Notes under the pieces: generated by a model
What the model was told of the DNA's origin: nothing
What the model saw: the letters and a program-made list of their open reading frames with translations, nothing else
The model's database searches: none
Shown here: positions 34,540 to 43,720 of the stretch, piece after piece
Layout of the letters: each line of letters begins with the position of its first letter
Position numbering within the stretch: position 1 is the stretch's first letter
Program-made: the position numbers and the translations under genes
Assembly (NCBI RefSeq): GCF_000382205.1
Contig: NZ_KB907787.1
Span: 597,176 to 661,175 of the forward strand
DNA: 64,000 nt
Reading direction: 5' to 3'
From: Dyadobacter beijingensis DSM 21582
GTDB lineage: Bacteria > Bacteroidota > Bacteroidia > Cytophagales > Spirosomataceae

Positions 34540-35343
34540 ATGAAAGTATTAAGCACAGACGGGCAGCGGAAAGTCAACGAAATCGCCGCCCGATATAAAC
34601 TACAACCTGAAACCGTCGAGTCGCTTCTTAAGGCCATTATCCACGGAAATGGAACGATGGCACAGTTCAACCTGCCGGAGCTCGGCGGGCAGGGACAATG
34701 GATGAAAGGCGGCATGACGATGGTGGGCGATATGTTCAATAGTTCGCTACGTGCGAACGTCGACAAGCTGGCCGGCGAACTGGCGGATCTTGCCTCTACC
34801 ACGGTACTCTTTGAAGACCGGGAAGACGAACAGCGCGCGGCATCGCAGGCCGGGATCGATGCACCGAGAGGAGCGGTCAAAGGAAGCGGCTTTTTCAGCC
34901 AGCCCAGCAGTTCGTGGCCTGCCGTATTCGGAAATCCGACGTCCAGCGGTTCGCAGAATAATTTCCGTTATGCGTATTTTGCTCCGGTCCACCGACTGGT
35001 AGTGGAGGATGGCGGTAAACGGACCATTTACGACACGAAACACCATCACATTACGGGTATTTCGCAACAACAGGGTGCCGCGAGCAGTTACCGCTTTACG
35101 AGCCAGGAGGGGCAGGTGGATTTGTCGTCGCTGGAAGTGGTGTCGGATCCCGACGCGTCCCGGCAGGCTACACCGGAAATGGCGTACGACGTGACATCCA
35201 ATACTGATTTGTCTGCGGAGGCGAGAAGTCCACAGGATATTGTGATCGCTACGATCGAAAAGTTGAATGTGCTTTTTGAAAAAGGACAGATTTCAGAAGA
35301 AGAATTCAGCACTAAAAAGAAAGAGCTGCTGGATCGGCTGTAA
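34540..35343 (+). CDS. SHOCT-domain protein of unknown function
   Basis: A 267-residue cytoplasmic protein. I use ATG 34540 (MKVLSTDGQRKVNEIAARYK); the GTG at 34513 is in frame but less likely. The N-terminal 50 residues look like a small helical domain (VNEIAARYKLQPETVESLLK, resembling a winged-helix or HTH), the middle is Gly/Ser-rich and variable, and the last 30 residues (VIATIEKLNVLFEKGQISEE, EFSTKKKELL) are a SHOCT motif, a short oligomerisation-type helix pair found at C-termini. A similar protein with a domain between HTH-like and SHOCT parts occurs widely, but I know no function. It is divergent from the lipoprotein gene at 33534 and followed by a strong terminator. Confidence 0.7.
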   Translation: MKVLSTDGQRKVNEIAARYKLQPETVESLLKAIIHGNGTMAQFNLPELGGQGQWMKGGMTMVGDMFNSSLRANVDKLAGELADLASTTVLFEDREDEQRAASQAGIDAPRGAVKGSGFFSQPSSSWPAVFGNPTSSGSQNNFRYAYFAPVHRLVVEDGGKRTIYDTKHHHITGISQQQGAASSYRFTSQEGQVDLSSLEVVSDPDASRQATPEMAYDVTSNTDLSAEARSPQDIVIATIEKLNVLFEKGQISEEEFSTKKKELLDRL

Positions 35344-35358
35344 TCCTGTATTCAGTAA

Positions 35359-35406
35359 AAAGCGGGCGGGGCCGGGATCGAATCCGGGCCCCGCTTGTTA
35401 TTTTTG
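35359..35406 (+). terminator. Terminator after the SHOCT gene
   Basis: GC-rich stem between about 35359-35380 and 35382-35396 (AGCGGG.. with ..CCCCGCTT) followed by TTATTTTT. Pairing has one mismatch and a small bulge. Confidence 0.7.
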
Positions 35407-35487
35407 TGCACCACACAACAATTGAGAGCCCGTCCATGTTTTGAATGCGCTGGCAAACAATCCGTGGCCTTGCAGATTTAACGACAG

Positions 35488-36363
35488 ATGATTTTCGCCC
35501 AGATTTCCAAAATAGTAGATCCGATAGCTATTAAACTCGACCGCTGGACGGTGGAGATTTATCGCTTGTTGCCCAACATTTTCATCGCGATCCTGATCCT
35601 GGTTGTTTTCAGGTTCATGGCGTCGATCGGCGGTAAGTTTGTCGAGCGCATTCTCGGCCGGGCGTCGCAGAATATTGCATTGGTGGGGCTTATTTCAACC
35701 ATTACGCGCATTGCAATCATCACCACGGGCCTTTTCTTCGCATTGGGGGTATTGGGCCTGGATAAAACGGTTACCTCGCTGCTCGCGGGCGCGGGTGTGC
35801 TGGCGCTGGCGCTGGGTTTTGCTTTTCAGGATCTGACGACCAACTTCATTTCAGGCGCATTCATTGCCATTCAGCGGCCTATTCAGGTGGGGGATATCAT
35901 CGAAACCAATGGTTATACGGGCAAAGTGCTGTCCATCGGGCTGCGGTCGGTGAAGCTGGATAACTTCGAAGGCCAGCAGGTGGAGCTGCCGAGTAAGGAC
36001 ATTTTCCAGAAACCGATCGTCAACTTCACGCATTCGGGCGAAAGGCGCGTGCGAATGGAAGGAAGCATTGGCTACAAGGACGACCTCGCCATTGTGGAAA
36101 GCCTGGCATTAAGTGTCGTAAAGGGGCTCGATTTCCTGGACCCGCTGAAGCCCGTCGAATTCAACTTCCTCCGGTTCAGTGAGAAGAGCATTGATTTTGA
36201 AATACTGTTCTGGATCAGGCAGGATAAGATCGGTCCCGGACCGGCAAAAAGTACGGTGATGAAGCTGGTGAAGAAGGTTTTCGACGACCATAACATTTCA
36301 TTCCCCACACCCGCGAGACCGGCCGATTTGCTGCCGCCTGCGCCCGGTAAAGCCGAGGCATAG
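35488..36363 (+). CDS. MscS-type small-conductance mechanosensitive channel
   Basis: A 291-residue inner-membrane channel. After an N-terminal helix there are two more membrane helices; the pore-lining helix carries the glycine- and alanine-rich SLLAGAGVLALALGFAFQDL and is followed by the conserved TTNFISGAFIAIQRPIQVGD and the beta-domain IIETNGYTGKVLSIGLRSVK. This is the typical MscS core, releasing solutes when membrane tension rises. The predicted length is normal for the simple three-helix subgroup. It stands alone between two terminators. No partner gene is suggested. Confidence 0.92.
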   Translation: MIFAQISKIVDPIAIKLDRWTVEIYRLLPNIFIAILILVVFRFMASIGGKFVERILGRASQNIALVGLISTITRIAIITTGLFFALGVLGLDKTVTSLLAGAGVLALALGFAFQDLTTNFISGAFIAIQRPIQVGDIIETNGYTGKVLSIGLRSVKLDNFEGQQVELPSKDIFQKPIVNFTHSGERRVRMEGSIGYKDDLAIVESLALSVVKGLDFLDPLKPVEFNFLRFSEKSIDFEILFWIRQDKIGPGPAKSTVMKLVKKVFDDHNISFPTPARPADLLPPAPGKAEA

Positions 36364-36370
36364 CTGGCAC

Positions 36371-36404
36371 AAAAAAAGACCCCGCCACGAATGCAGCGGG
36401 GTCT
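36371..36404 (-). terminator. Terminator of ahcY
   Basis: AGACCCCGC (36377-36385) pairs with GCGGGGTCT (36396-36404). On the minus strand it is followed by seven T residues (36371-36377), about 20 bp after the ahcY stop. Confidence 0.9.
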
Positions 36405-36423
36405 CTCCATATCAATCCTATTA

Positions 36424-37740
36424 TCAATAACGGTAAGTTTCCGCTTTGAAAGGACCTTCGACAGTGACGCCGATGTAAGCAGCTTGCTCGTCCGACAGTT
36501 TGTCGAGGTTCGCGCCTACGTGTGCGAGGTGCAATGCCGCTACTTTTTCGTCCAATGCTTTTGGAAGAACGTATACTTTCTTCTCGTAAGCAGCTGTGTT
36601 AGTCCAAAGCTCGATCTGCGCCAAAGTCTGGTTCGAGAATGAGCATGACATTACGAACGACGGGTGGCCCATCGCGCAGCCCAGGTTCACCAGGCGGCCT
36701 TCTGCCAGCACGATGATGTCTTTTCCTTCAACGGAATAAATATCAACCTGTGGTTTGATCTGCGATTTGGTGTGGCCATAAGTGGTGTTCAACCAAGCCA
36801 TGTCGATTTCGTTATCGAAGTGGCCGATGTTACAAACAACCGCTTTGTCACGCATTTTAAGGAAGTGACGTTCGGTGATGATTTTGTAGTTACCGGTTGC
36901 AGTCACGAAAATATTGGCACGATCAGCAGCTTCGTCCATCGTTACCACCTCGAAACCGTCCATAGCAGCCTGCAATGCGCAGATCGGGTCGATTTCGGTC
37001 ACGAGTACGCGGCAGCCGGCACCACGGAGTGATTCGGCAGAACCTTTACCTACGTCGCCGTAACCTGCTACTACCGCTACTTTACCAGCAAGCATCAGGT
37101 CGGTCGCGCGGCGGATCGAGTCGACCAATGACTCGCGGCAGCCGTATTTGTTGTCGAATTTAGACTTTGTAACTGAGTCGTTTACGTTGATGGACGGCAA
37201 ATGAAGCGTTCCGTTCTTGTAGCGCTCGTACAAGCGGTGAACACCGGTTGTGGTTTCTTCCGAAAGCCCTTTGATACCGTCGATCAGCTCGGGATATTCG
37301 TCGAATACCATGTTGGTCAGGTCACCGCCGTCGTCGAGGATCATGTTGAGGGGCTTACGCTCCTCGCCGAAGAACAAAGTCTGCTCGATACACCAGTTAA
37401 ATTCCTCTTCGTTCATTCCTTTCCAGGCGTAAACAGGGATTCCCGCTGCTGCGATCGCCGCTGCTGCGTGATCTTGCGTAGAGAAGATGTTACAAGATGA
37501 CCAGGTAACTTCCGCACCCAAAGCTGTAAGGGTTTCGATCAGAACGGCTGTCTGGATCGTCATGTGCAAGCAACCTGCAACACGTGCACCTGCCAAAGGC
37601 TGCGATGGACCGTATTCAGCACGGATCGCCATCAAACCAGGCATTTCAGCTTCTGCCAATGTGATTTCTTTACGGCCCCATTCGGCCAGCGAGATGTCTT
37701 TTACCTTGTACGGAATGTACGTTTCGGTTGACGTTGCCAT
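36424..37740 (-). CDS. ahcY: Adenosylhomocysteinase
   Basis: A 438-residue S-adenosyl-L-homocysteine hydrolase, which splits SAH into adenosine and homocysteine and keeps methylation reactions running. Visible motifs: [38 protein letters not shown], the substrate segment [20 protein letters not shown], the NAD-binding [19 protein letters not shown], and the C-terminal PFKAETYRY. All expected residues seem present and length is normal. It is monocistronic, with its own terminator. It could also hint at an SAH-sensing leader, but no SAM or SAH riboswitch is recognisable upstream in 37741-37840. Confidence 0.97.
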   Translation of the reverse strand: MATSTETYIPYKVKDISLAEWGRKEITLAEAEMPGLMAIRAEYGPSQPLAGARVAGCLHMTIQTAVLIETLTALGAEVTWSSCNIFSTQDHAAAAIAAAGIPVYAWKGMNEEEFNWCIEQTLFFGEERKPLNMILDDGGDLTNMVFDEYPELIDGIKGLSEETTTGVHRLYERYKNGTLHLPSINVNDSVTKSKFDNKYGCRESLVDSIRRATDLMLAGKVAVVAGYGDVGKGSAESLRGAGCRVLVTEIDPICALQAAMDGFEVVTMDEAADRANIFVTATGNYKIITERHFLKMRDKAVVCNIGHFDNEIDMAWLNTTYGHTKSQIKPQVDIYSVEGKDIIVLAEGRLVNLGCAMGHPSFVMSCSFSNQTLAQIELWTNTAAYEKKVYVLPKALDEKVAALHLAHVGANLDKLSDEQAAYIGVTVEGPFKAETYRY

Positions 37741-38027
37741 TATTTTACAGTTTAGTTAATATCTTGATTTTAACACAAAACTAAGTAGAAAAACCACCGG
37801 AGGGAATATTTGCAGATACAAATTCTAAAATGACGCCCGAATTTGGATATTTTATCTTTGAAAGGCCCGCTCAGGCAGCATTATGAAGTGACGGCCCCGC
37901 GATTCGCCGGTCAGCGGAGATATTTTGTCTGTGCCCCAAAGATTTACCGGCCCGATGCCGTTCGTCGACGAGAGAATGACATTGGTCGACAATGCTTTTC
38001 AAACCCGGTATTGGCCCCCGAATTCGC

Positions 38028-38040
38028 TATCTTTGTTACC
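38028..38040 (+). promoter_or_regulatory. -7 promoter element directly before the kinase start codon
   Basis: TATCTTTG (38028-38035), a perfect TAnnTTTG match, lies five bases before ATG 38041, so transcription starting there would yield a leaderless or nearly leaderless mRNA. A second perfect match (TATCTTTG 37853-37860) lies 180 bp upstream. No good -33 box was found for the first. Confidence 0.45.
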
Positions 38041-39138
38041 ATGCGTCCCGTTACCCCGGTCCTGAATCACATTAAACACAGACGAATTTTACTGCACATT
38101 TTGTTCTGGGTCGCCGTGCTGACGATCCTGACAATCATTTACGGTGCAGGCATGCCCGATTACTGGCTCACGATCGGCATTGTGGCGCTGTTCATGCCCA
38201 TTCACGTTGGCTATTTTTACCTGATCGCCTATGTGATCATCCCCCGGTATTTCGACCGCAAGAAGTATGTGCTATTCGTGGTCTGGTTCCTGCTGATAGT
38301 CATCGGTTCGACGCTGGCATTCAGGCTGATGGAAATACTCGTGGCCGACCCGGTCATCTATCACGCCGTCAAAAAGAACGACCCGACGTTCGTGTGGCGC
38401 AAGCTCGACGGGACGTTCAAACAGCAGCTTTTGAAGCCGGTATACCTCATCAGCGCATTCGAGCAGACGAACATTTTCGTCTGGATCGCATTGTCGGTGA
38501 AGTTTTTCAAAATGTGGTTCGACAGGCGGCAGGCGGCGATGGAGGCCGAGCTGAATTTTCTCAAAGGCCAGCTGCACCCGCATTTTTTATTCAATACATT
38601 AAACAACCTGTATGCGCTCACGCTGAAACAGTCGCCGCAGTCGCCCGGTGTAGTAATGGGCCTGGCGGAGATATTGCGGTACATGCTTTACGAGGCCAAT
38701 ACGGAGATCGTGCAGCTGGAAAGGGACATCAGTATTCTCAAAAGTTATATCGAACTGGAAAAGATCCGGTACGAGGAGCGGCTGGACATTCATTTCAGCG
38801 TCAACGGATTATCGCCCGAATACCGCATTGCACCGCTGCTGATATTGCCCCTGGTGGAAAATGCGTTCAAGCACGGCGCGAGCGAGCAGATCGGCCAGGC
38901 GTGGATCAATATGGATTTGCGGGTAAAGGGTAATGCATTGAAATTCAAAATCTCGAACAGCAAACCCGAAACCGCCACGCCCGACGACCGCCCGCATCAC
39001 GTCAGCATCGGTCTCGCGAATGTGCGCAAGCGGCTGGAAATTTTGTACCCTTCGGCGCATCACCTCAAAATCATGGACGAGGACGACGTTTTCGCCGTGA
39101 TCCTGGAAATAGACCTTGACAAACGACTGGATATCTGA
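38041..39138 (+). CDS. LytS/YpdA-type sensor histidine kinase
   Basis: A 365-residue membrane kinase. The start is ATG 38041 (MRPVTPVLNHIKHRRILLHI); longer in-frame starts give an implausible N-terminus. Four membrane helices in the first 165 residues are followed by the His_kinase (PF06580-type) domain with the phospho-His in GQLHPHFLFNTLNNLYALTL, then a HATPase domain (LPLVENAFKHGAS, GIGLANVRKRLE-like SIGLANVRKRLEIL). Its partner is the LytTR response regulator starting three bases after its stop. Such systems commonly control cell-surface or stress genes. The signal is unknown. Confidence 0.92.
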   Translation: MRPVTPVLNHIKHRRILLHILFWVAVLTILTIIYGAGMPDYWLTIGIVALFMPIHVGYFYLIAYVIIPRYFDRKKYVLFVVWFLLIVIGSTLAFRLMEILVADPVIYHAVKKNDPTFVWRKLDGTFKQQLLKPVYLISAFEQTNIFVWIALSVKFFKMWFDRRQAAMEAELNFLKGQLHPHFLFNTLNNLYALTLKQSPQSPGVVMGLAEILRYMLYEANTEIVQLERDISILKSYIELEKIRYEERLDIHFSVNGLSPEYRIAPLLILPLVENAFKHGASEQIGQAWINMDLRVKGNALKFKISNSKPETATPDDRPHHVSIGLANVRKRLEILYPSAHHLKIMDEDDVFAVILEIDLDKRLDI

Positions 39139-39140
39139 TC

Positions 39141-39866
39141 ATGATGAAGCTGAAAGCCATTCTGGTGGACGACGAACCCCACGCGATCGAAGTGCTGGAC
39201 AACTACCTCGCCAATTTCACGGAAATAGAAGTCGCGGCGCGCTGCCAGGACGCCATCCAGGCATTCCAGGTGTTGCAGCAACAGAAGATAGACCTGATGT
39301 TCCTCGACGTGAAAATGCCGGGCCTCAAGGGTACCGACCTGCTTAGAAGCCTCAAAAACCCGCCAAAAGTCGTTTTTACGACCGCCTATCAGGACTATGC
39401 CGTGGAGGGTTTCGACCTTAATGCGGTGGATTACCTGTTAAAACCCATTCCGTTCGAACGCTTCCTGCGGGCGATGGACAAGGTTTTCACCGGATTGAAT
39501 ATCACGAACCAGACCGTTTCGGTTGCGCAGAAAAGCGGGCAGGCCAGCCAGGATGTGTTTTTGTATTTAAAAGTAGACCGGAAAATGGTGAAAGTGAACG
39601 TCAACGACATTTACTGGATCGAAAGTCTGCGGGACTATATCAAGGTCGTTTTGAAAGATAAGGCATTGATTTCCAAACAAAAGATCAGCCTTTTGGAAGA
39701 ACTCCTGCCCGAGGACGGCTTCATCCGCATTCACCGCTCCTTCATTGTTTCGGTAGACAAAGTGGAGAGCTACCATTCGCATAAGCTCGAAATCGACGGG
39801 AAGGAGCTGCCCATCGGCCGTAATTTCCGCAATGACTGCCAGCGCCGTTTCAAGCTCACCTTTTAA
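39141..39866 (+). CDS. LytTR-family response regulator
   Basis: A 241-residue regulator: a receiver domain with Asp-rich start (KAILVDDEPHAIEVLDNYLA), phosphoacceptor Asp in IDLMFLDVKMPGLKG and the conserved Lys in DYLLKPIPFERF, then a LytTR DNA-binding domain (LYLKVDRKMVKVNVNDIYWI, RIHRSFIVSVDKVESYHSHK). The two ATG codons at 39141 and 39144 are adjacent and either may be used. It is cotranscribed with the kinase at 38041. A long hairpin at 39877 follows, so the downstream lipoprotein genes may be separate transcripts or read-through. Confidence 0.93.
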   Translation: MMKLKAILVDDEPHAIEVLDNYLANFTEIEVAARCQDAIQAFQVLQQQKIDLMFLDVKMPGLKGTDLLRSLKNPPKVVFTTAYQDYAVEGFDLNAVDYLLKPIPFERFLRAMDKVFTGLNITNQTVSVAQKSGQASQDVFLYLKVDRKMVKVNVNDIYWIESLRDYIKVVLKDKALISKQKISLLEELLPEDGFIRIHRSFIVSVDKVESYHSHKLEIDGKELPIGRNFRNDCQRRFKLTF

Positions 39867-39876
39867 GCGGCGCTGC

Positions 39877-39922
39877 AAAAGGCGTTTGTCGATAAAACCC
39901 GCTGTTGATCGACACGCCTTTT
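39877..39922 (+). terminator. Hairpin terminator after the LytTR gene
   Basis: AAAAGGCGT (39877-39885) and GTCGAT (39888-39893) pair with ATCGAC (39908-39913) and ACGCCTTTT (39914-39922), with a two-base bulge. Confidence 0.75.
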
Positions 39923-40014
39923 CCGGCGCTTCCCCGGCTCGCCAAATCGGTTTAAAATTGCACCACCATTGAGAAATGGAATGTAATTCATTCAAATCAT
40001 TTGGAATATTAGCC

Positions 40015-41226
40015 ATGTTAAAAACAAGAAGAATTCTTTGGGCAGCCTTGTCCTTTACCCTGTTGCTGGGTAGCTGCAAGGAGGACGAAGATGTAAAACC
40101 CGCGCCGGACCCCGATCCGGTAGATACGACTCCCATTGTGATCGATGCCAACATCCGCGCCAAACTCACTTTGAACGACCGCTTCGACAATCCTGCCATC
40201 CCGGATTACATCGTGAATGCGAACGTGACGGTGAATGCGGAGCTGGAAATCAAGCCCGGCGTTGTGATCGCATTTGCGCGTGATACCCGTTTGGAAATCA
40301 ATGACAACGGCGGAATTCTCCTCGCAAAAGGAACCGCGGAAAAGCCGATCCGCTTTATCGGGAAAGAAACGACGAAAGGTTTCTGGTCGGGCGTGACGTT
40401 CCGCTCGTCGAGCAGCGCCAATACACTGGAATATGTGCAGGTGTTGCATGCGGGTAGCAAGCCATTGTACAGCACTACCAAAGCGGGTATGGCTGTTCTG
40501 GGAAGTCAGGCGGAGGTCAATATTAAAAACTGTTTGTTCGAAGCAAATGCCGGCTATGGCCTTTACATTCAGCAAGGTGTGAAGCTGGCGTCATTTGAAA
40601 AGAACAATTTCAAAGACAATACCGAAGCGGGCATCCTGCTGGGTGCCGAGAATGTGAAAACGCTTGATACGGATTCCAAATTCACCGATGGCAACGGCCG
40701 TAATGTGGTGGAGATCTTTGCCTCTTCCCTTCCAAAAAATGCGACAAGCGATGTCGTATGGAAAGGTTTTAAGGATAAAACCCCTTACCGCCTGCTCGAA
40801 GGACTTACTTCCGATGCCAACTGGAAACTGCTGCCGGGTGTGATCATCGAAGTGGGCCGCGCTGGCTCCATCACCATCGACGACGGCTATTTCAATGCGG
40901 TGGGCACCGAAACCAGCAAAATCGTGATCCGCGGAGCCGAGAATACGGCCGCTTACTGGAAAGGAATGATCTGCTTCTCGACCAGCGACCAGAATGTCAT
41001 CGAGAACGCGGAAATATCCGGCGGAGGTAATATCGCGATCGTGTCGGGCAAGAAGGCCAATATCGCGGTGTACGGTGGACAATCCCGCATGACGATCCGT
41101 AAATCGGTGATCTCCAACAGCGGCGGCTACGGCATCTTCGTCAACTACCAGGCGACGATCAATGCCGACGTGGAAACGGCCAATACTTTCAAGGACAACG
41201 CGCAGGCGAAGTTGCTGAAAGAGTAG
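40015..41226 (+). CDS. Right-handed beta-helix surface lipoprotein
   Basis: A 403-residue lipoprotein with lipobox LLGSC in MLKTRRILWAALSFTLLLGS. I start it at ATG 40015; the ORF upstream to 39976 has no signal sequence. The mature protein reads as parallel beta-helix rungs, with repeats such as VVIAFARDTRLEINDNGGIL, PIRFIGKETTKGFWSGVTFR, EYVQVLHAGSKPLYSTTKAG and NIKNCLFEANAGYGLYIQQG, each with a hydrophobic-x-hydrophobic strand and turns rich in Asn and Gly. Such folds often bind or cut polysaccharides, but no catalytic motif is clear. It follows the LytTR system and its hairpin by about 90 bp, so its expression may depend on that system. Confidence 0.8.
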   Translation: MLKTRRILWAALSFTLLLGSCKEDEDVKPAPDPDPVDTTPIVIDANIRAKLTLNDRFDNPAIPDYIVNANVTVNAELEIKPGVVIAFARDTRLEINDNGGILLAKGTAEKPIRFIGKETTKGFWSGVTFRSSSSANTLEYVQVLHAGSKPLYSTTKAGMAVLGSQAEVNIKNCLFEANAGYGLYIQQGVKLASFEKNNFKDNTEAGILLGAENVKTLDTDSKFTDGNGRNVVEIFASSLPKNATSDVVWKGFKDKTPYRLLEGLTSDANWKLLPGVIIEVGRAGSITIDDGYFNAVGTETSKIVIRGAENTAAYWKGMICFSTSDQNVIENAEISGGGNIAIVSGKKANIAVYGGQSRMTIRKSVISNSGGYGIFVNYQATINADVETANTFKDNAQAKLLKE

Positions 41227-41233
41227 TAGGGCC

Positions 41234-41557
41234 ATGAGAATCATCACCTGGTGTATGCTTGCGGGCCTGCTGACGGCCGCAAGCATACAGGGCCGCGCCG
41301 TGCACAAGGCCACGCGCTCAGCCCGGCAGCCTTTCCCCGAAAAGGGTTTCTGGGTAGCCGAAACGGCCCCCGATCAGAAATCGACGATCGTTCGATACTA
41401 TGCCCATAGCAACTACATGGTGTCGGAAACGACCGAACCGGCGGTGCTCGATGTCAGAAAACTTTCCGTCAGAAGGTATTTGAATGAGAAGCTTCGCAGG
41501 GAGCTGGAAAAAGACACGACCGGCCGGGCAGCGCTCCGTTTGTATGAAATCCATTGA
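41234..41557 (+). CDS. Small exported protein of unknown function
   Basis: A 107-residue protein with a signal peptide (MRIITWCMLAGLLTAASIQG) and a basic mature part (HKATRSARQPFPEKGFWVAE, VLDVRKLSVRRYLNEKLRRE). It starts seven bases after the beta-helix lipoprotein gene and its end overlaps the next gene by 14 bases (next start at 41544), both signs of one operon. No family is recognised. Codon use looks like that of the neighbours. Confidence 0.6.
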   Translation: MRIITWCMLAGLLTAASIQGRAVHKATRSARQPFPEKGFWVAETAPDQKSTIVRYYAHSNYMVSETTEPAVLDVRKLSVRRYLNEKLRRELEKDTTGRAALRLYEIH

Positions 41558-42014
41558 AATGCTCACGGTGGTGCAGGCAACCGGCACGGTGCTGTACTTT
41601 TTTCTCGCCGCACAAGGGGCATTCTACGGGATGGGTTTCGGCAAAGCGCTCTTCGACATTTCCCCGGAAGCATTCATCGAACTGCGGAAGGCCGTGGACC
41701 CGCGGGTGCGGAAAAACCTGAAACGGTGCTACCTGGCTGCATTGGCGACCATGCTTACCTGGCTGGTCCTCTCGGTTAGATCTGGCGGATTATTTTCCTA
41801 CGGGCCGGTCCTGGTCGCCTTATTGCTGCTCGTTGCGGACCTGATACTTGCCCTGAAACGCAGCGAACCTGTGAACGAGCTGATCAACAGCGATTTGCTG
41901 AACAACCGGCAAAGTTACGTGAATGCACGCGACGAATGGATGAGGTACATTTTCATCCGCGGAAACCTGTCCATATCGGGCTTCCTCGTCCTGTTGCTGC
42001 ATTTGGTTTACTAG
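41544..42014 (+). CDS. Four-helix membrane protein of unknown function
   Basis: A 156-residue integral membrane protein starting at ATG 41544 (MKSIEMLTVVQATGTVLYFF), overlapping the previous gene by 14 bases. It contains four hydrophobic stretches (near residues 8-26, 60-79, 84-102 and 136-154) with a conserved-looking soluble loop after the first (GMGFGKALFDISPEAFIELR). The pattern resembles small membrane oxidoreductase-like proteins (DUF1772 type), but that match is only a guess. It sits in the middle of the cluster following the LytTR system. Confidence 0.6.
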   Translation: MKSIEMLTVVQATGTVLYFFLAAQGAFYGMGFGKALFDISPEAFIELRKAVDPRVRKNLKRCYLAALATMLTWLVLSVRSGGLFSYGPVLVALLLLVADLILALKRSEPVNELINSDLLNNRQSYVNARDEWMRYIFIRGNLSISGFLVLLLHLVY

Positions 42015-42067
42015 CGCATTTTGTCAAAGTATTGAAAATCAATCTTATATATATTTTAGAAACAGCC

Positions 42068-42895
42068 ATGAAAAAGAAAATCCAATCACCCTCGATGCTG
42101 ATCAGCCGTTTCGCGAAATCTGCATTGGCCCTGGCCGTACTGGCCATGTCCTTCACCGCTTGCAAGGACGACGACAACCCGAACCCCGATGGCGGAGATG
42201 GCGGCGGCACGGAAAAAGCATTCATTCCTTCCAAGGACAAACGCTATATCTACAAAATCACCGATTCCGACGGCGCCGATGGCGATATCATTACGAAAGT
42301 CGCGAGTACCAAAGATTCAGCCGGACTGGTCGTTCATACAATCGAAAACTTCGTTCGGGAGAATGAAGAGGAAAGAACATTCATTTCCAAAGCATATGCC
42401 AAAGGCGGCACCACCACGAATGTGCTGCCGTACCCGATTGCGCTGAAAGAGCTGCAAAACCAGATCAACGACATCGCCTACATTTCGAAATTCAATGTGA
42501 CCGGGTTCCCGCAATACCAATTCCTGGAAAACAATGGCAAGGTCAACAGTGCGCTCACATTCCAGGGCGACCCGATCAAGGTGATCATGGAGCTCGAAAT
42601 CCCTGCTGGCGACGAAGGTTCGGTACTGGGCAAGCTCGAAGCGCGCATGACGAACAAGAACGGAAAAGCGGTAGCCGAGGAATCGGTAACTACGCCGGCG
42701 GGCAATTTCAATTGCACCAAATGGGAATACTCCTATGAGGTGTATATGAAATTCGAAACGGAGGTCACCGAGCCGGAAATCACGACGGAAACGATCCAGG
42801 TGACATTGTGGACGGCACCGGGCGTAGGTATCGTGAAAACGATCGAAAAATCGGAAGACGGTACTTCCACTACCGAACTGCGTAAGGTCGAATAA
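42068..42895 (+). CDS. Lipoprotein of unknown function
   Basis: A 275-residue lipoprotein. ATG 42068 gives the signal MKKKIQSPSMLISRFAKSAL and lipobox MSFTAC (Cys about 35), followed by a flexible acidic stretch (KDDDNPNPDGGDGGGTEKAF). The rest is a globular beta-rich domain (YIYKITDSDGADGDIITKVA, LDLEIPAGDEGSVLGKLEAR-like MELEIPAGDEGSVLGKLEAR, WTAPGVGIVKTIEKSEDGTS). The pattern of a C-terminal WTAPGVG-type turn resembles domains that measure or bind a small lipophilic ligand, but no family is named. Its stop overlaps the start of the next gene by one base (TAATG). Confidence 0.65.
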   Translation: MKKKIQSPSMLISRFAKSALALAVLAMSFTACKDDDNPNPDGGDGGGTEKAFIPSKDKRYIYKITDSDGADGDIITKVASTKDSAGLVVHTIENFVRENEEERTFISKAYAKGGTTTNVLPYPIALKELQNQINDIAYISKFNVTGFPQYQFLENNGKVNSALTFQGDPIKVIMELEIPAGDEGSVLGKLEARMTNKNGKAVAEESVTTPAGNFNCTKWEYSYEVYMKFETEVTEPEITTETIQVTLWTAPGVGIVKTIEKSEDGTSTTELRKVE

Positions 42896-43626
42896 TGAAA
42901 AAGTGGGTTATGATGCTGCAAGGGGCCCTGATGCTGGGGCTCGTTGCGGCTTGCACCACCGACGACGAGCCTGGCGTGGCGGGCGGAAAGAAAGGCTACG
43001 CTACCGGAAAAATAACCGATACGGCAGGCAACCCGATGAAAGGCGTGGAAGTGGTGATCGACAATACGATGTTCCACGCTTCTTATTCCCTCGGTGTGAC
43101 CGATGCCAACGGCAACTATGAAATCCAGCTGCCCAGCGTCGGTACATTTATGGCGTCGGCGCAGATTGTGAAGGAATATAATGGGCGACGTTACGAGCAG
43201 GACCTTAATCCGGATGTTTTCGAGCCGTTCAGTATCGATGGGGCCGTCCGGAATTTTCAATGGAAGCTGACAGGCCTGCGCCCGGAGGGGGAGGGCTATT
43301 TCGGCGCGACGGTCGGGATCAACAAAGCACTGTACAGCGCAATTTACGATGACGAAAACATCGAATTCACGCTCACACCCGTGGGGAACCTGATCGACGG
43401 ATCGAAGGGGAAGGTTTTGAAAGTGAAACCGGCTCAGGGATACATCGAGGACATTCCGCTGGGGCGCTACGAAATGAGCGCCTACTACAACGGAGAGGCC
43501 GGCAAAATGCCCCTCAAACTGCGCGATCACTTTTCGGACGATGCGTATGAAAGTACGCTGGTGATCGATTTCGAGCCCAGTACCATCTGGGGCCGCAATT
43601 CATTCTACATCAGCTACACGGAGTAG
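42895..43626 (+). CDS. Lipoprotein with carboxypeptidase-regulatory-like domain
   Basis: A 243-residue lipoprotein with lipobox LVAAC in MLGLVAAC. After a short spacer comes a transthyretin/CarboxypepD_reg-like beta-sandwich: GYATGKITDTAGNPMKGVEV, YSLGVTDANGNYEIQLPSVG. The C-terminal half is a second beta-rich part of unknown fold (EYNGRRYEQDLNPDVFEPFS, LTGLRPEGEGYFGATVGINK). Such domains are common on Bacteroidota surface proteins and act as folding or binding scaffolds. It is translationally coupled to the previous lipoprotein gene and closes the cluster that follows the LytTR system. A terminator follows at 43684. Confidence 0.75.
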   Translation: MKKWVMMLQGALMLGLVAACTTDDEPGVAGGKKGYATGKITDTAGNPMKGVEVVIDNTMFHASYSLGVTDANGNYEIQLPSVGTFMASAQIVKEYNGRRYEQDLNPDVFEPFSIDGAVRNFQWKLTGLRPEGEGYFGATVGINKALYSAIYDDENIEFTLTPVGNLIDGSKGKVLKVKPAQGYIEDIPLGRYEMSAYYNGEAGKMPLKLRDHFSDDAYESTLVIDFEPSTIWGRNSFYISYTE

Positions 43627-43683
43627 CGTGACGCGCAGCACTTAACGAAGAAAACAATAGAGAAATAGGATGGATAATTTGGG

Positions 43684-43720
43684 ACTAGCCAGATCTTTGA
43701 GACCTGGCTAGTTTTGTTTT
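43684..43720 (+). terminator. Terminator at the end of the surface-protein cluster
   Basis: ACTAGCCAG (43684-43692) pairs with CTGGCTAGT (43704-43712), followed by TTTGTTTT. It lies between the convergent lipoprotein and AhpD genes. Confidence 0.9.

Noticed and set aside
39940..39975. A site like the shared lipoprotein box before the beta-helix gene (CGCCAAATCGGTTTA).
   Set aside because: It has one extra base in the core and no TAnnTTTG at 21 bp, so it does not support the same motif.
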